Assembly: GCA_965261915.1 (NCBI GenBank)
Contig: CBDHDW010000013.1
Coordinates: forward strand, 2,852,001 to 2,916,000
Source of the DNA: JAIBDK01 sp965261915
GTDB taxonomy: Bacteria; Pseudomonadota; Gammaproteobacteria; Arenicellales; Poriferihabitantaceae
Direction of reading: 5' to 3'
Length of the DNA: 64,000 bases
The position numbers and the translations under genes were made by a program. Positions 1 to 8,169 of the stretch are shown here, piece by piece. Each line of letters starts with the position of its first letter. Within the stretch, counting starts at the first letter, position 1. The notes beneath the pieces are model-generated. The model was given only the letters and a program-made list of their open reading frames with translations. It did no database searches and was not told the origin of the DNA.

Positions 1-401
1 TCGGGTTGGGAAGTTGTCGGTGCAATCAATCAGCACGTCTATATCCTGACTGTGTTCGAGAAAATCAGTGTAATCGAGCGAATAATCGGGCGTCTCAATT
101 TCAATCGCTGGGTTGATTGCACGCAAGGAATTGGCCGCGGATTGGGCTTTTAATTCGCCTATATCGCACTGGCTGTGGATAATCTGCCGCTGTAAATTCG
201 ATTCATCGACTTGGTCAAAATCGGCAATACGCATTCGCCCGACACCGGCGGCCGCTAAATACAATGCCACTGGCGAGCCAAGCCCACACCCATGCCGACA
301 ATGAAAATATTAGACTTCGCCAATATCGCCTGCCCTTTTGTACCGATTCTGGGCAAGCGGATTTGGCGACTGTAACGGGTCTTAAAATTAGCTGTGTTCA
401 T
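1..401 (-). pseudogene. ThiF/MoeB/HesA-family adenylyltransferase, N-terminal part, frameshifted, runs off window
   Basis: Reading leftward from the ATG at 401 the protein starts MNTANFKTRYSRQIRLPRIG and reaches the nucleotide-binding loop (IFIVGMG). At about position 286 the frame breaks. In another frame the fold continues as GLGSPVALYLAAAGVG, then RIADFDQVDESNLQRQI, and CTDNFPTR at the window edge. Removing two bases (an extra GT) restores the canonical G-x-G-GLGSPVA Rossmann motif of E1-like enzymes that adenylate sulfur-carrier proteins in thiamine or molybdopterin synthesis. The 5' end touches a 109-bp repeat that starts one base upstream of the ATG. Family assignment is secure. ThiF and MoeB cannot be separated because the C-terminal half lies outside the window. 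The frameshift could be real decay or a sequencing error. Confidence 0.75.
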
Positions 402-510
402 GAGCTTGTCGAAAAATAGAGTTTTTAGCTTGTTGTGAATATTGAAGCCCTTGTTATTAAACATTTCATTTTCTTAAAACTGGGCTGATTTTGAATTAAC
501 CGACAAGCCC
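402..510. repeat. 109-bp MITE-like element, copy 1
   Basis: The ends are imperfect inverted repeats: GAGCTTGTCG at the left and CGACAAGCCC at the right. The interior is AT-rich. A second copy of the same length lies at 895-1003 and matches along its whole length with scattered substitutions. It encodes nothing. Size, terminal inverted repeats and multicopy state suggest a miniature inverted-repeat element. It sits directly before the start codon of the ThiF-like gene, so it probably supplies or interrupts that gene's promoter. Confidence 0.7.
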
Positions 511-675
511 TTCAGGTCATTCACGGGTGTGTATTGTAAACCATAGAGTATCTAGTGACTGCCTTTTTACATGCTTGCGGGAATGATGTTTCTTGTACGG
601 TTGTGGTTTATGGCATTATTCTCTGGATTCCCGCCGAGAGACTGTGCAAGAAACCCTCGTTAGGTCGCGTTACCG

Positions 676-752
676 GTGGAAAACCCTTACGGGTTTGGCT
701 GTTTTACTGGGTTCCTGTTTTCGCAGGAATGACGAAATATTGGATTTTTGCA
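676..752 (-). repeat. Interspersed GTCATTCCTGCG-type palindromic repeat, copy A
   Basis: On the minus strand this reads tgcaaaaatccaatatttcg, then CATTCCTGCGAAAACAGGAA, then a CCAGTAAAACAGCC segment and a run ending in ttttccac. The same 76-77 bp unit occurs at 36039-36114 and 40317-40392. CTGCGAAAACAGG forms a short hairpin. Such repeats are scattered through many proteobacterial genomes; a specific family name is not assigned here. The rest of 511-894 shows no convincing gene. Confidence 0.65.
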
Positions 753-894
753 GAATCTCCGACATCGGGTACTCTCCTGTGTATAGATTGAGTCACTGAT
801 ATAGAGGACAACCCAATTTTTTATAGTGGGCACTTTGCACGATAGTTCTTTTGTATTCGGTGTCAAAAGCACTCCCATTTGCTCATTGATAAGC

Positions 895-1003
895 GGGCTT
901 GTCGGAAAATGGGGTTTTTAGCGTGTTGTGAATATTTAAGTCCTTGTTATTAAACGTTTTATTTTCTTAAAATTGGACTGATTTTGAATTAGCCGACAAA
1001 CTC
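895..1003. repeat. 109-bp MITE-like element, copy 2
   Basis: This copy has better-preserved ends (GGGCTTGTCGG at the left, CCGACAAACTC at the right) and the same AT-rich interior as copy 1 at 402-510, in the same orientation. It lies in a gene-free stretch. The region 1004-1170 that follows shows no gene I can support. Confidence 0.7.
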
Positions 1004-1170
1004 ATCATATGCAGCATACCATCGCGCGATAGGCAGCCCTTTGAGCGTTTGTTACGTTGCGTTTACCGAAGATTTTCAACCTCCGAACCGATCCCCGTTC
1101 GAAGAGGCTGATCATGTCTCCGCCAACTACGACGCATGGTGGGTGGATCGCCTGTTCCTACTTGTCCAGC

Positions 1171-1498
1171 TCAAGCAACCGTTTGATAAAGAATCTTGCT
1201 GTCTTTGACGACAAACGTATCGGTTGCAAACTTATAACTATTTGTCAGGGGTTTCAGCATGCCAGGTAATATACGCAACGTGGTCAACCACCGTGGAGTT
1301 TGTCAGTTCAAAGGTAACGCCTTCCTGGCCAGTTTCGGCAACCAAAGCTTCGAACAACCCGGCAATTTGTGCTTTCCCCTTCAGTGCAGCATTGGGCAAA
1401 GCGATTATGGATTCATCTGTATAGTCTTCCATGATGGCGCCAACATTATCCGAATCACGATGAACTAACAAAGGTGCGTTAACACCGATCGTTACCAT
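1171..1498 (-). pseudogene. SnoaL/NTF2-like small protein, single frameshift
   Basis: From the ATG at 1498 the reading frame gives MVTIGVNAPLLVHRDSDNVG, then DYTDESIIALPNAALKGKAQ and ITWHAETPDK before a stop. This is the polyketide-cyclase-like (SnoaL, NTF2-like) alpha+beta barrel pattern. At about 1241-1243 one extra base in an A run breaks the frame. Omitting it continues the protein as NSYKFATDTFVVKDSKILYQ and ends TVA with a stop at 1171, a typical C-terminus for these roughly 110-residue proteins. The function of individual family members is not predictable; many are stress-linked or steroid-isomerase-like folds. The lesion is either a true frameshift or a homopolymer sequencing error. 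Confidence 0.65.
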
Positions 1499-1563
1499 TC
1501 GACAAAGCGTAATGGAAGGTATACAGTAGATTCATATCTGATCAATCAGTGATTTCTTTGTAG

Positions 1564-1776
1564 CGTATAGAACGGCGATTAGCCGCGATCATGGTAATGG
1601 ATATGGTTGGTTTTTCTCGCCAGATGGAACAGGATGAAGCGGGTACGGATTCACTCGTGCGATTACAAAATTTAATGCCGGGAATATCCGCCCAATATGA
1701 GCTTGAGAAGTGGAACACCGAAGCAGGCGATCTGGAGAATATTATGCAAGGATTGGTAAAGGCTGGTTACAACTAA
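1564..1776 (+). pseudogene. Class III adenylate/guanylate cyclase remnant
   Basis: After an in-frame stop at 1561 the frame reads RIERRLAAIMVMDMVGFSRQ and MEQDEAGT, the characteristic N-terminus of class III cyclases of the RRLAAI-x-x-DVVGYSR-x-M type. Family members are several hundred residues long. Here the sequence leaps after about 35 residues to NLMPGISAQYELEKWNTEAG and LENIMQGLVKAGYN and stops. It could be the N-terminus fused to the far C-terminus after a large internal deletion. No catalytic metal-binding core remains, so it cannot make cyclic nucleotides. The ATG at 1591 is an arbitrary start within the remnant. Confidence 0.6.
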
Positions 1777-2002
1777 CCCTGGGTTTGTAGGAACTGCTAC
1801 TACAGCACACTAATTATTCTGTGAATCAGGTATGGATGGTTATTTCGCAGAAGATGTACCAAATTTTCCAATGAGAAAACCAATTAAATGCTTTATTTTT
1901 CGAATCTGATGGTGCAATAACCATATTGTCTACCTATATTAGTGAATATTCACGTAGCAGTGGAATAACAGAAGTAGCCCAATTATTAATTCAATCCCGT
2001 CG

Positions 2003-3535
2003 ATGAAATCCGAAAAAACGTATGACCTGTTTATTATCGGAGGTGGTATAAATGGTTGCGGAATCGCCCGGGATGCAGTCGGCCGAGGACTAAGCGTTTG
2101 CTTATCAGAGCAATCTGATCTTGCTTCCGGAACTTCTTCCGGCTCAACCAAACTGATTCATGGTGGTCTGCGATATCTCGAGCATTATGAGTTTGCATTG
2201 GTTCGCAAATCGTTGATCGAAAGAGAAACCTTGTGGAAGATCGCACCTCATATCATCCGTCCACTACGATTTGTTTTACCGCATCATAAAGAGCTACGAC
2301 CCGCCTGGCTGATACGCTTGGGTTTGTTGCTTTATGATTCTCTGGGAGGGCGAAAATTGCTCCCCGCGAGTCGATCGGTAGATCTGACTTCCGATCAATC
2401 AGGCGTGCCGCTCAAACCGATTTTCAAAAAAGGCTTTGAATATTCAGACTGCTGGGTTGATGATGCCAGATTAGTGGTATTGAATGCGCAAGATGCGGCA
2501 AACCGTGGAGCTGAGATATTGAGCTATAACCCGGTAGAAACCGCTCATCGGGAAAATGGTGTTTGGGTTATCACGACTCGAAGCCAGGAAGATGTTGTTC
2601 AGACCCACAGCGCAAAAGTCCTGATTAATGCCAGCGGGCCGTGGATTGATTTGGTCCAGGATTCAATTGGTACCCCCGATGCACTTCGCATTCGAATGGT
2701 CCGGGGAAGTCATATTGTGGTGCCAGGAATTTTCGACAATGACAACTGTTACATTTTCCAAAACCCGGACAACCGAATTATCTTCGCAATACCGTATGAA
2801 GCCGGGTTTACATTGATTGGTACAACTGACAGCGATTATGAGGGTGAACCGGGAAATGTTTCTATTACCGCCGAAGAAATCCAATATCTATGCACTTCCA
2901 TTGGTCGCTATTTTGTTAAAGAGGTACAGCCGGAAGATGTGGTTTGGTCGTATTCAGCGGTACGGCCCTTGCTCGATGACGGCGAGGAAAATGCACAAGC
3001 GGCAACCCGCGACTATCGTATTGAAATCGACGAAGATCAAAACCCGCCTTTAATCAATATCTACGGCGGGAAAATAACCACTTACCGAAAACTTGCAGAA
3101 GATGTTCTGGGCAAAATCAATCAATTTATTCCCCACAGTAATTCATCCTGGACTGCAGACGAACCCCTTCCGGGTGGAGATTTTCCAGTCGATAACGACT
3201 CTCGATTGGCTGCCAAGTTAGTCGATGATTACCATTTTCTAAGCCAACAGTCTGCCAATCGTTTAATTCGGTTATATGGAACGGCCGCCTGGAAAATACT
3301 GGGCGAAGCCCGAAATCCCGATGATCTTGGAGAGCAGTTCGGCGATAATCTGTCGCAGGCAGAGGTTGACTATCTGATCGAACACGAATGGGCGATCTGT
3401 GTTGACGATATAGTATGGCGACGAACCAAGGAAGGGCTAAGATTATCTTCGCAGCAAATCGAACAATTAGAAACATACATACAGGAACGAGACTTGAGGG
3501 TGGAACCCGAAACAATGCCGGATCGTCTGGTTTGA
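2003..3535 (+). CDS. glpD: Aerobic glycerol-3-phosphate dehydrogenase
   Basis: This 510-residue FAD enzyme oxidises sn-glycerol 3-phosphate to dihydroxyacetone phosphate at the inner membrane and passes electrons to quinone. The N-terminus carries the dinucleotide-binding motif FIIGGGINGCGIARDAVGRG. The GlpD signature follows (LASGTSSGSTKLIHGGLRYL). The mid-region has IGTTDSDYEG and the FAD-contact stretch IYGGKITTYRKLAEDV near residue 355, then the C-terminal helical DAO_C domain. Length fits the family. It stands alone, with no glpF or glpK beside it, so exogenous glycerol or phospholipid turnover must be served by genes elsewhere. The ATG at 2003 places the FAD motif at the expected distance. 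Confidence 0.95.
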   Translation: MKSEKTYDLFIIGGGINGCGIARDAVGRGLSVCLSEQSDLASGTSSGSTKLIHGGLRYLEHYEFALVRKSLIERETLWKIAPHIIRPLRFVLPHHKELRPAWLIRLGLLLYDSLGGRKLLPASRSVDLTSDQSGVPLKPIFKKGFEYSDCWVDDARLVVLNAQDAANRGAEILSYNPVETAHRENGVWVITTRSQEDVVQTHSAKVLINASGPWIDLVQDSIGTPDALRIRMVRGSHIVVPGIFDNDNCYIFQNPDNRIIFAIPYEAGFTLIGTTDSDYEGEPGNVSITAEEIQYLCTSIGRYFVKEVQPEDVVWSYSAVRPLLDDGEENAQAATRDYRIEIDEDQNPPLINIYGGKITTYRKLAEDVLGKINQFIPHSNSSWTADEPLPGGDFPVDNDSRLAAKLVDDYHFLSQQSANRLIRLYGTAAWKILGEARNPDDLGEQFGDNLSQAEVDYLIEHEWAICVDDIVWRRTKEGLRLSSQQIEQLETYIQERDLRVEPETMPDRLV

Positions 3536-4106
3536 GTTTTCATGTGCGAGTTCAGATAATTATTTGGCAATACCCTGAAATGAGTTCTGGAAAAAATTTA
3601 ACCCTTGCCGTTTGTCAGACTGATGCCGGTTTGACTGCCTCGCGAAGGTGATTGCAGGAATAGAATTTAGCGATGGAATCGAGGTGAAAGACGTTGACCC
3701 GGTCGCCGCTTGATTCAGATGCTGAAATACCACTTATTGACAATAACTCTAATATAAACCCCAGTATTGCACTTATTATGTGAATTCAAGCCCTATAAAA
3801 AAGTGCTCCCTTAAAATTTAAGCAAGTTCACAACCGGCAAGCTCAATCTCCACATCCATTTTATATCTTTGTGCCAGCATCCACGAATGCGATGCAAATC
3901 AGAATCGGTAACAGGATTTGACAAGGATTCGTTGATGTGTAGAATGGTCATAAGCCTTAAGTTATCTAATCTATCAGCGGTTGTTATTTTTAGTATCAGC
4001 CATGATGGCAAGGTGAGTTCCCCACCTGCTGTACTGCGGGCGTGGGGCAATTTTATGCCATAAATTGAATCGGCATAATGACATCGTGTATCGACGAGGA
4101 CAAACC
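3536..4106. other. Gene-poor stretch between glpD and dctP
   Basis: No convincing gene. Around 3640-3712 a short frame reads VIAGIEFSDGIEVKDVDPVA then A and a stop, which resembles a decayed protein C-terminus, but I cannot name the family. GC-rich arms (ccccac at about 4020, gtgggg at about 4042) could form a small hairpin before dctP. Weak ORFs on both strands at 3811-4063 have no recognisable features. Confidence 0.4.
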
Positions 4107-5111
4107 ATGAAACCTATTCAATCTCTATCTCAGATAATCCGTATAGCAGCACTCTGTATCGCTATGACATCACAGCTCGCGCTGGCTGATAAGGTCACGA
4201 TTAACTTGGGCTATGCGGCAGCCGAGACCAGTGCTTATGGCATACTTTCATCCAAATTTGCGGAATTGGCCGAACAATATTCAGGTGGTAGCATCGATGT
4301 AAAAGAGCGCTGCTGTGCGCAATTAATGGGGGAAGACGAGGCCTTCAAGGCAATGCAGTTGGGTACTGTTGACATGTTTATCATTACGGGCAACAACATA
4401 TCCCCTCATTTCCCGCTGATGGATGCCTTTGTATTGCCTTATATTTTTCAAAATAAAGACCATGCTTATCGGGTTTTGGAGGGTGAGGTCGGGGCTGATT
4501 TCGCGAATCAACTGCAAGCTGCCACAGGCGTACATCTGCTGACCTTTGGTTTTGTTGGTGATCGTGATTTTTATAACTCGCGCAATCCGATTACTTCTAT
4601 TAAAGATATGGCAGGACTCAAGGTAAGAGTGCCTAAAAATCAAGTGATGATCGATACTTTTACCGAATTTGGTGCCGCACCTATTCCGCTGCCGTGGGCA
4701 GATACGCCAACCGCATTGCAAACGGGTACGGTTCAGGGTGCGGACAACGGCACTTCTTTCATCAAGTCGCAGAAATTCTATGAAATTATGCCGTATTTCA
4801 CCGTTTTGGAGCATTTTTCCTATTTTGCGCCGCTGTTCGCCAGCTCTCGTATTATGAGTAAACTGGATGCCGACCAGCGCGATGCCGTTATGCGAGCTGC
4901 CCGAGATGCAGGTGCCTACCATAAGCAAGAAATGGGCAGTCAAATTGCTGGCATTCGTGAGTTCTTAACTACCGAAGGTGGCATGAAAACCGTCGATTTT
5001 GAGCGTGCTGGTTTTATTGCTGCTGGGCAGCGGGTGCAGGATCGTTATGCCTCTGAAAAAGGCGAAAGCTTTACTGCTTTTGTCAATGCGATTCGTGCTG
5101 CCGCCAATTAG
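4107..5111 (+). CDS. dctP: TRAP transporter substrate-binding protein
   Basis: This periplasmic solute receptor of a tripartite ATP-independent transporter captures a carboxylate- or sulfonate-type substrate and delivers it to the DctQM membrane pair. From the ATG at 4107 a classic signal peptide is seen (MKPIQSLSQIIRIAALCIAM, cleavage after ALA). An upstream in-frame ATG at 4065 would bury this signal, and a GACGAGGA ribosome site precedes 4107. The mature part shows the DctP fold: ETSAYGILSSKFAELAEQYS early, LKVRVPKNQVMIDTFTEFGA with the conserved substrate-binding Arg, and PLPWADTPTALQTGTVQGAD. The protein is 334 residues. A hairpin with a T run separates it from dctQ. The substrate is unknown. 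Confidence 0.9.
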   Translation: MKPIQSLSQIIRIAALCIAMTSQLALADKVTINLGYAAAETSAYGILSSKFAELAEQYSGGSIDVKERCCAQLMGEDEAFKAMQLGTVDMFIITGNNISPHFPLMDAFVLPYIFQNKDHAYRVLEGEVGADFANQLQAATGVHLLTFGFVGDRDFYNSRNPITSIKDMAGLKVRVPKNQVMIDTFTEFGAAPIPLPWADTPTALQTGTVQGADNGTSFIKSQKFYEIMPYFTVLEHFSYFAPLFASSRIMSKLDADQRDAVMRAARDAGAYHKQEMGSQIAGIREFLTTEGGMKTVDFERAGFIAAGQRVQDRYASEKGESFTAFVNAIRAAAN

Positions 5112-5133
5112 TCGGGCGTTTTTAGTCTCTGTC

Positions 5134-5166
5134 AAGGCGCAAGGTCTTTGGCTGAGTGCCTTTTTT
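5134..5166 (+). terminator. Hairpin with T-tract between dctP and dctQ
   Basis: AAGGCGC at 5134-5140 pairs with GTGCCTT at 5156-5162 (seven pairs, one of them G-T). The T run continues through 5166. It has the form of a leaky intrinsic terminator or mRNA-stabilising stem and could let dctP be expressed above dctQM. The second TRAP operon in this window carries a hairpin at the same place. Confidence 0.5.
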
Positions 5167-5187
5167 ATAGCTTATTGACGGTTAAAG

Positions 5188-5670
5188 ATGCTCGCCAAAC
5201 TAGACCGCTATTTCGAAGAAGTCATTTGCGCCCTGTGTCTCGGTATGGTCGTAGGTTCAGTGCTGTTGCAGGTCATATTGCGATTTGTTTTTTCATCAGC
5301 GGCTGCTTGGGCAGAAGAAACTGCGGTATATGGTATGATTTTTGCGGTTTATCTGGGGGCATCTATGGCGGTGCGTGAGCGGGCTCATATTCGAATTACT
5401 CTGCTAGTCCATTGTTTTCCACGCCGCCTGCAAGTGGCATCCATTGTGTTGGCAGATGTGTTGTGGCTCGGGTTTGTCATTTTTATGATTAAGCAAACCA
5501 CTGCCTATACACAGCTACTGTTTAACGTCACATATCAAACCCCCGGTCTCGGTATCGAACAGCGTTGGGTGCAAATGCTCATACCAATGGTGTTTTGCTT
5601 AATGTCGTTCCGAATCTTGCAAGTCTATTGGCGTTGGCGTGCTGATGGATGGCGCGGATTGCCCTTATGA
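5188..5670 (+). CDS. dctQ: TRAP transporter small permease subunit
   Basis: This 160-residue membrane protein has four hydrophobic segments and the DctQ pattern: an N-terminal amphipathic helix (LAKLDRYFEEVICALCLGMV), then LRFVFSSAAAWAEETAVYGM, then LGASMAVRERAHIRI with the conserved R-x-x-AHI-x-I motif, and a final helix ending RILQVYWRWR. It is the small helper of the large permease in a sodium-driven symporter. It lies 76 bp after dctP and overlaps dctM by four bases in an ATGA arrangement, so the two are translationally coupled. Confidence 0.9.
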   Translation: MLAKLDRYFEEVICALCLGMVVGSVLLQVILRFVFSSAAAWAEETAVYGMIFAVYLGASMAVRERAHIRITLLVHCFPRRLQVASIVLADVLWLGFVIFMIKQTTAYTQLLFNVTYQTPGLGIEQRWVQMLIPMVFCLMSFRILQVYWRWRADGWRGLPL

Positions 5671-6959
5671 ACGGTCCTGTTGTCATGGCATTGGTGTTCG
5701 TTGGTACGATGGCTATTGGGGTTCCCATCCCTTTTGCGGCTGGTCTTGCGACAGTTGCCGGGTTAATCATCGCAGATATTCCGGCTACCCTTATGGCGCA
5801 AACGGCATGGACTGCATTTGAACCCTTTCCATTGGTCACGATTCCGCTATTCATTTTGGCGGGTCAACTCATGGAACATGGCGGCATGTCTGAAAAGCTG
5901 GTCGCTATTGCACACCGATTAGTCGGCACCTATAAGGGTGGACTCGGTTTAGTCACCGTAGTGGCCTGTCTATTTTTTGCTGCACTGTCTGGCTCGGGCC
6001 CTGCGACCACCGCAGCCATCGGCTCAATCACCATACCTGCCATGAAAAAAGAAGGCTACCGACCAAGGTTTGCCGGTGCTATAGCTGCGGCTGCCGGGGC
6101 TTTGGGTAGCATTATTCCCCCCTCCAATTTGCTCATTATCTTTGCATTGGTAACGGATGTTTCGATTCCCCGATTATTTTTAGCTGGCATTGTGCCCGGT
6201 TTATTATTAGGGTTGTTGCTGATGGCGGTGGTGTTCATTGTTTCGGTCGTGAATGGCTATGGAGGCGACACTGAAAAATTTCGCTGGAAGCCGTTGCTGT
6301 TTGCTTTTTGGGATGGAAAATGGGCTTTATTTGCGCCCATTCTCATACTGGGAGGTATCTATGGTGGCATCTTTACGCCATCTGAGGCCGCCGCCGTCGC
6401 CGTTGCCTATGGTCTTTTTGTCGGCTTGTTCATCTATCGCGGACTGAATTGGGCTAAATTATTTCAATCGCTGAAATTTACCGCTATTATCATTGGCACG
6501 GTATTATTTATCTTAGGGTCGACCAAAGCATTCGGTCAATTGGTGACCATTTTTGATGTTCCGACCACCATTTTGGATTTGTTTCAGGGGCTGACCAAAT
6601 TCCCTTGGCTGGTTATGTTATTGATTGGACTACTCTACATTATTGTCGGTATGTGGTTAGAAAGTATTCCGCAAATTATTATTTTTACTGCCGTATTTTT
6701 CCCGTTGATTAGCGAATTGGGCATTGACCCGGTGGTCTTCGGCATATTCACCGTAATGACTTGCGAAATTGGTTTTCTTACCCCGCCTATTGGAGTCAAT
6801 CTATTTGTTGCGGCACGCATCAGCAAGGTGTCTATCGAGCAAATATCTATTGGTGTTTTGCCGCTGATTATTCCTTACATTATGATGATGGTGCTATTGG
6901 CATTTTTCTCAGATTGGGTGACCTATTTACCCAATTTAGTCTATGGGAGTTCTCGATAA
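5667..6959 (+). CDS. dctM: TRAP transporter large permease subunit
   Basis: This is the transport-catalysing subunit, about 430 residues, almost wholly hydrophobic with the 11-13 helices of the DctM/IT superfamily. Recognisable stretches are IGVPIPFAAGLATVAGLIIA, the family motif VACLFFAALSGSGPATTAAI, then GSIIPPSNLLIIFALVTDVS and near the end EIGFLTPPIGVNLFVAARIS. The ATG at 5667 overlaps the dctQ stop (ATGA). A further in-frame ATG at 5649 is possible, but the family usually begins close to MNGPVVMALVFVGT. The next feature downstream is a scar of two truncated genes. Confidence 0.9.
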   Translation: MNGPVVMALVFVGTMAIGVPIPFAAGLATVAGLIIADIPATLMAQTAWTAFEPFPLVTIPLFILAGQLMEHGGMSEKLVAIAHRLVGTYKGGLGLVTVVACLFFAALSGSGPATTAAIGSITIPAMKKEGYRPRFAGAIAAAAGALGSIIPPSNLLIIFALVTDVSIPRLFLAGIVPGLLLGLLLMAVVFIVSVVNGYGGDTEKFRWKPLLFAFWDGKWALFAPILILGGIYGGIFTPSEAAAVAVAYGLFVGLFIYRGLNWAKLFQSLKFTAIIIGTVLFILGSTKAFGQLVTIFDVPTTILDLFQGLTKFPWLVMLLIGLLYIIVGMWLESIPQIIIFTAVFFPLISELGIDPVVFGIFTVMTCEIGFLTPPIGVNLFVAARISKVSIEQISIGVLPLIIPYIMMMVLLAFFSDWVTYLPNLVYGSSR

Positions 6960-6963
6960 GCGC

Positions 6964-7146
6964 GTGAAAAAAATTCCTTTAATCGGCTACAGTAATCGAT
7001 TATCTGTCCGTCCGGGCGAAACCATCGACTTCAAGATATCTTCCATTTCGGCATCGTATTTTTCGGCAAAACTATTCCGTTCAATTTGTGCCGACCCCAA
7101 TCCATCCGGTCAGGGGATCGTCTGTATCAAAATTTCCATAACTTAA
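6964..7146 (+). pseudogene. N-terminal fragment of N,N-dimethylformamidase-like large subunit
   Basis: The frame from the GTG at 6964 reads KKIPLIGYSNRLSVRPGETI and then DFKISS, with RSICADPNPSGQGI further on. This resembles the N-terminus of N,N-dimethylformamidase large-subunit proteins, which begin with a similar I-P-L-x-GY-x-D/N-RLSV-x-PGE pattern followed by a GDPNP-x-GPG motif. Those proteins run to more than 700 residues. Here homology ends near 7112 and the remainder (IVCIKISIT) is the antisense of a PAS-domain gene. Only the first 50 or so residues survive, so no enzyme can be made. Family identification is from memory of the motif. Confidence 0.55.
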
Positions 7147-7344
7147 GAGTTGGTCTACAGATTTTCCGCAAACATCCTCGCGTTTGATATTGTTTAAGTC
7201 TTCGCATGCACTGTTTATCCAAAGCAGGGTTGGAGTAGAGTCACAAACCCAAACTCCATCCGCCATCGCCTCAAATATTTGTTCCAATTCAATTGCTTCA
7301 AATACACGTTGCATCTTCTCTGGTTGTGGATTTTCCTTACTCAC
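7081..7344 (-). pseudogene. PAS-domain regulator, N-terminal fragment
   Basis: From the ATG at 7344: MSKENPQPEKMQRVFEAIEL, then EQIFEAMADGVWVCDSTPTL, INSACEDLNNIKREDVCGKS and VDQLLSYGNFDTDD. This is the N-terminus and first PAS domain typical of sigma-54-dependent activators or sensor kinases (x-I-x-x-AMADGVWV-x-D, N-x-A-x-E-x-L-x-x-I). The domain is cut off near 7113, where it meets the DMFase-like fragment head to head. Nothing of an AAA+ or kinase domain remains. The region 7345-7611 beyond its start holds no feature I can support. Confidence 0.6.
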
Positions 7345-7611
7345 GGCCCCACTTTCTCTCGGTTAGTCATCATTGAATATAATAATTTAAAAGCAGCTAA
7401 AAGATGTTGTATGTCGAACTTTAGACTATCGATTTCATAAACCCCAAAGTCTGCAATTGAAAAACCTGTACGCTTTTCATATGTAATAGCCAAAAGCGTG
7501 ATGTGTCTTGGTCGTCTAAGTGTTGAAGGGGTATTTGGTGACTGGATTGTGAGTCAATCAACAATCATCCTCAATTTGCAGTACCGGTAAACTGTGGTCA
7601 AACGCTTCAAA

Positions 7612-7926
7612 CTAGTTTACGTATTCATTAAAGGTTACAGCATATAGCGTTTCGCCATCAAATTCAGCGCTTACCATAACCTGGCTGTCATTGAATTTAT
7701 GAAGCACAGTCAGTTTTTTGTCAGCACCATAGTCTTTCCAGACACAGTCACCAGACCCAAGACTTGCATTCAGGGCATCCAAAAAAGCAGCTTTATTTTC
7801 ATCATAAGCCTGGTAGAGATTTTCTCTGATTTCGGTCGATTTGCAAAAAATATTGGTGAAGGGTTGGTCATCTGCAAAGGACGGGGTGCCAGTTAGAAGC
7901 ACCAACAGGAGAAGAAGTCTGTACAT
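7612..7926 (-). CDS. Small exported protein of unknown function
   Basis: This 104-residue protein begins, from the ATG at 7926, with a strong Sec signal peptide (MYRLLLLLVLLTGTPSFA, cleavage before DDQPF). The longer frame from 7977 would put 17 hydrophilic residues in front of the signal and is unlikely. The mature part has two cysteines (IFCKSTEI and GSGDCVWKD) that could form a disulfide in the periplasm. It ends with a beta-rich stretch (VMVSAEFDGETLYAVTFNEY). I recognise no family. It is a single gene with no obvious operon partner. Confidence 0.6.
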   Translation of the reverse strand: MYRLLLLLVLLTGTPSFADDQPFTNIFCKSTEIRENLYQAYDENKAAFLDALNASLGSGDCVWKDYGADKKLTVLHKFNDSQVMVSAEFDGETLYAVTFNEYVN

Positions 7927-8169
7927 TGATTTTTGTTCTCTATTTTTGGAGGGGTTCTGATTGTTTATCGTGACCATAGCCCAGAAGTAAAAATTTAACT
8001 ACCACTAACGGGTTGCTGAAATACGTTTTCTTTGAAAAATCGAACCAATATGTGTAAAGATAAGCGTTATCCCAAGTTCGATGCAATCCATTTTCGATTG
8101 TTTTCCTGAAGCGTAAATGAGAAGCGGTAACCCAGGCATTGATAATTAACAAACCCAGCAAGGCGGGCG

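Noticed and set aside
3811..4063. Overlapping small ORFs on both strands upstream of dctP
   Set aside because: Neither has a ribosome site, recognisable domain or clear protein-like composition.
4323..4943. 206-residue minus-strand ORF
   Set aside because: It lies wholly inside dctP, which has a signal peptide and family motifs; the antisense frame shows no motif.
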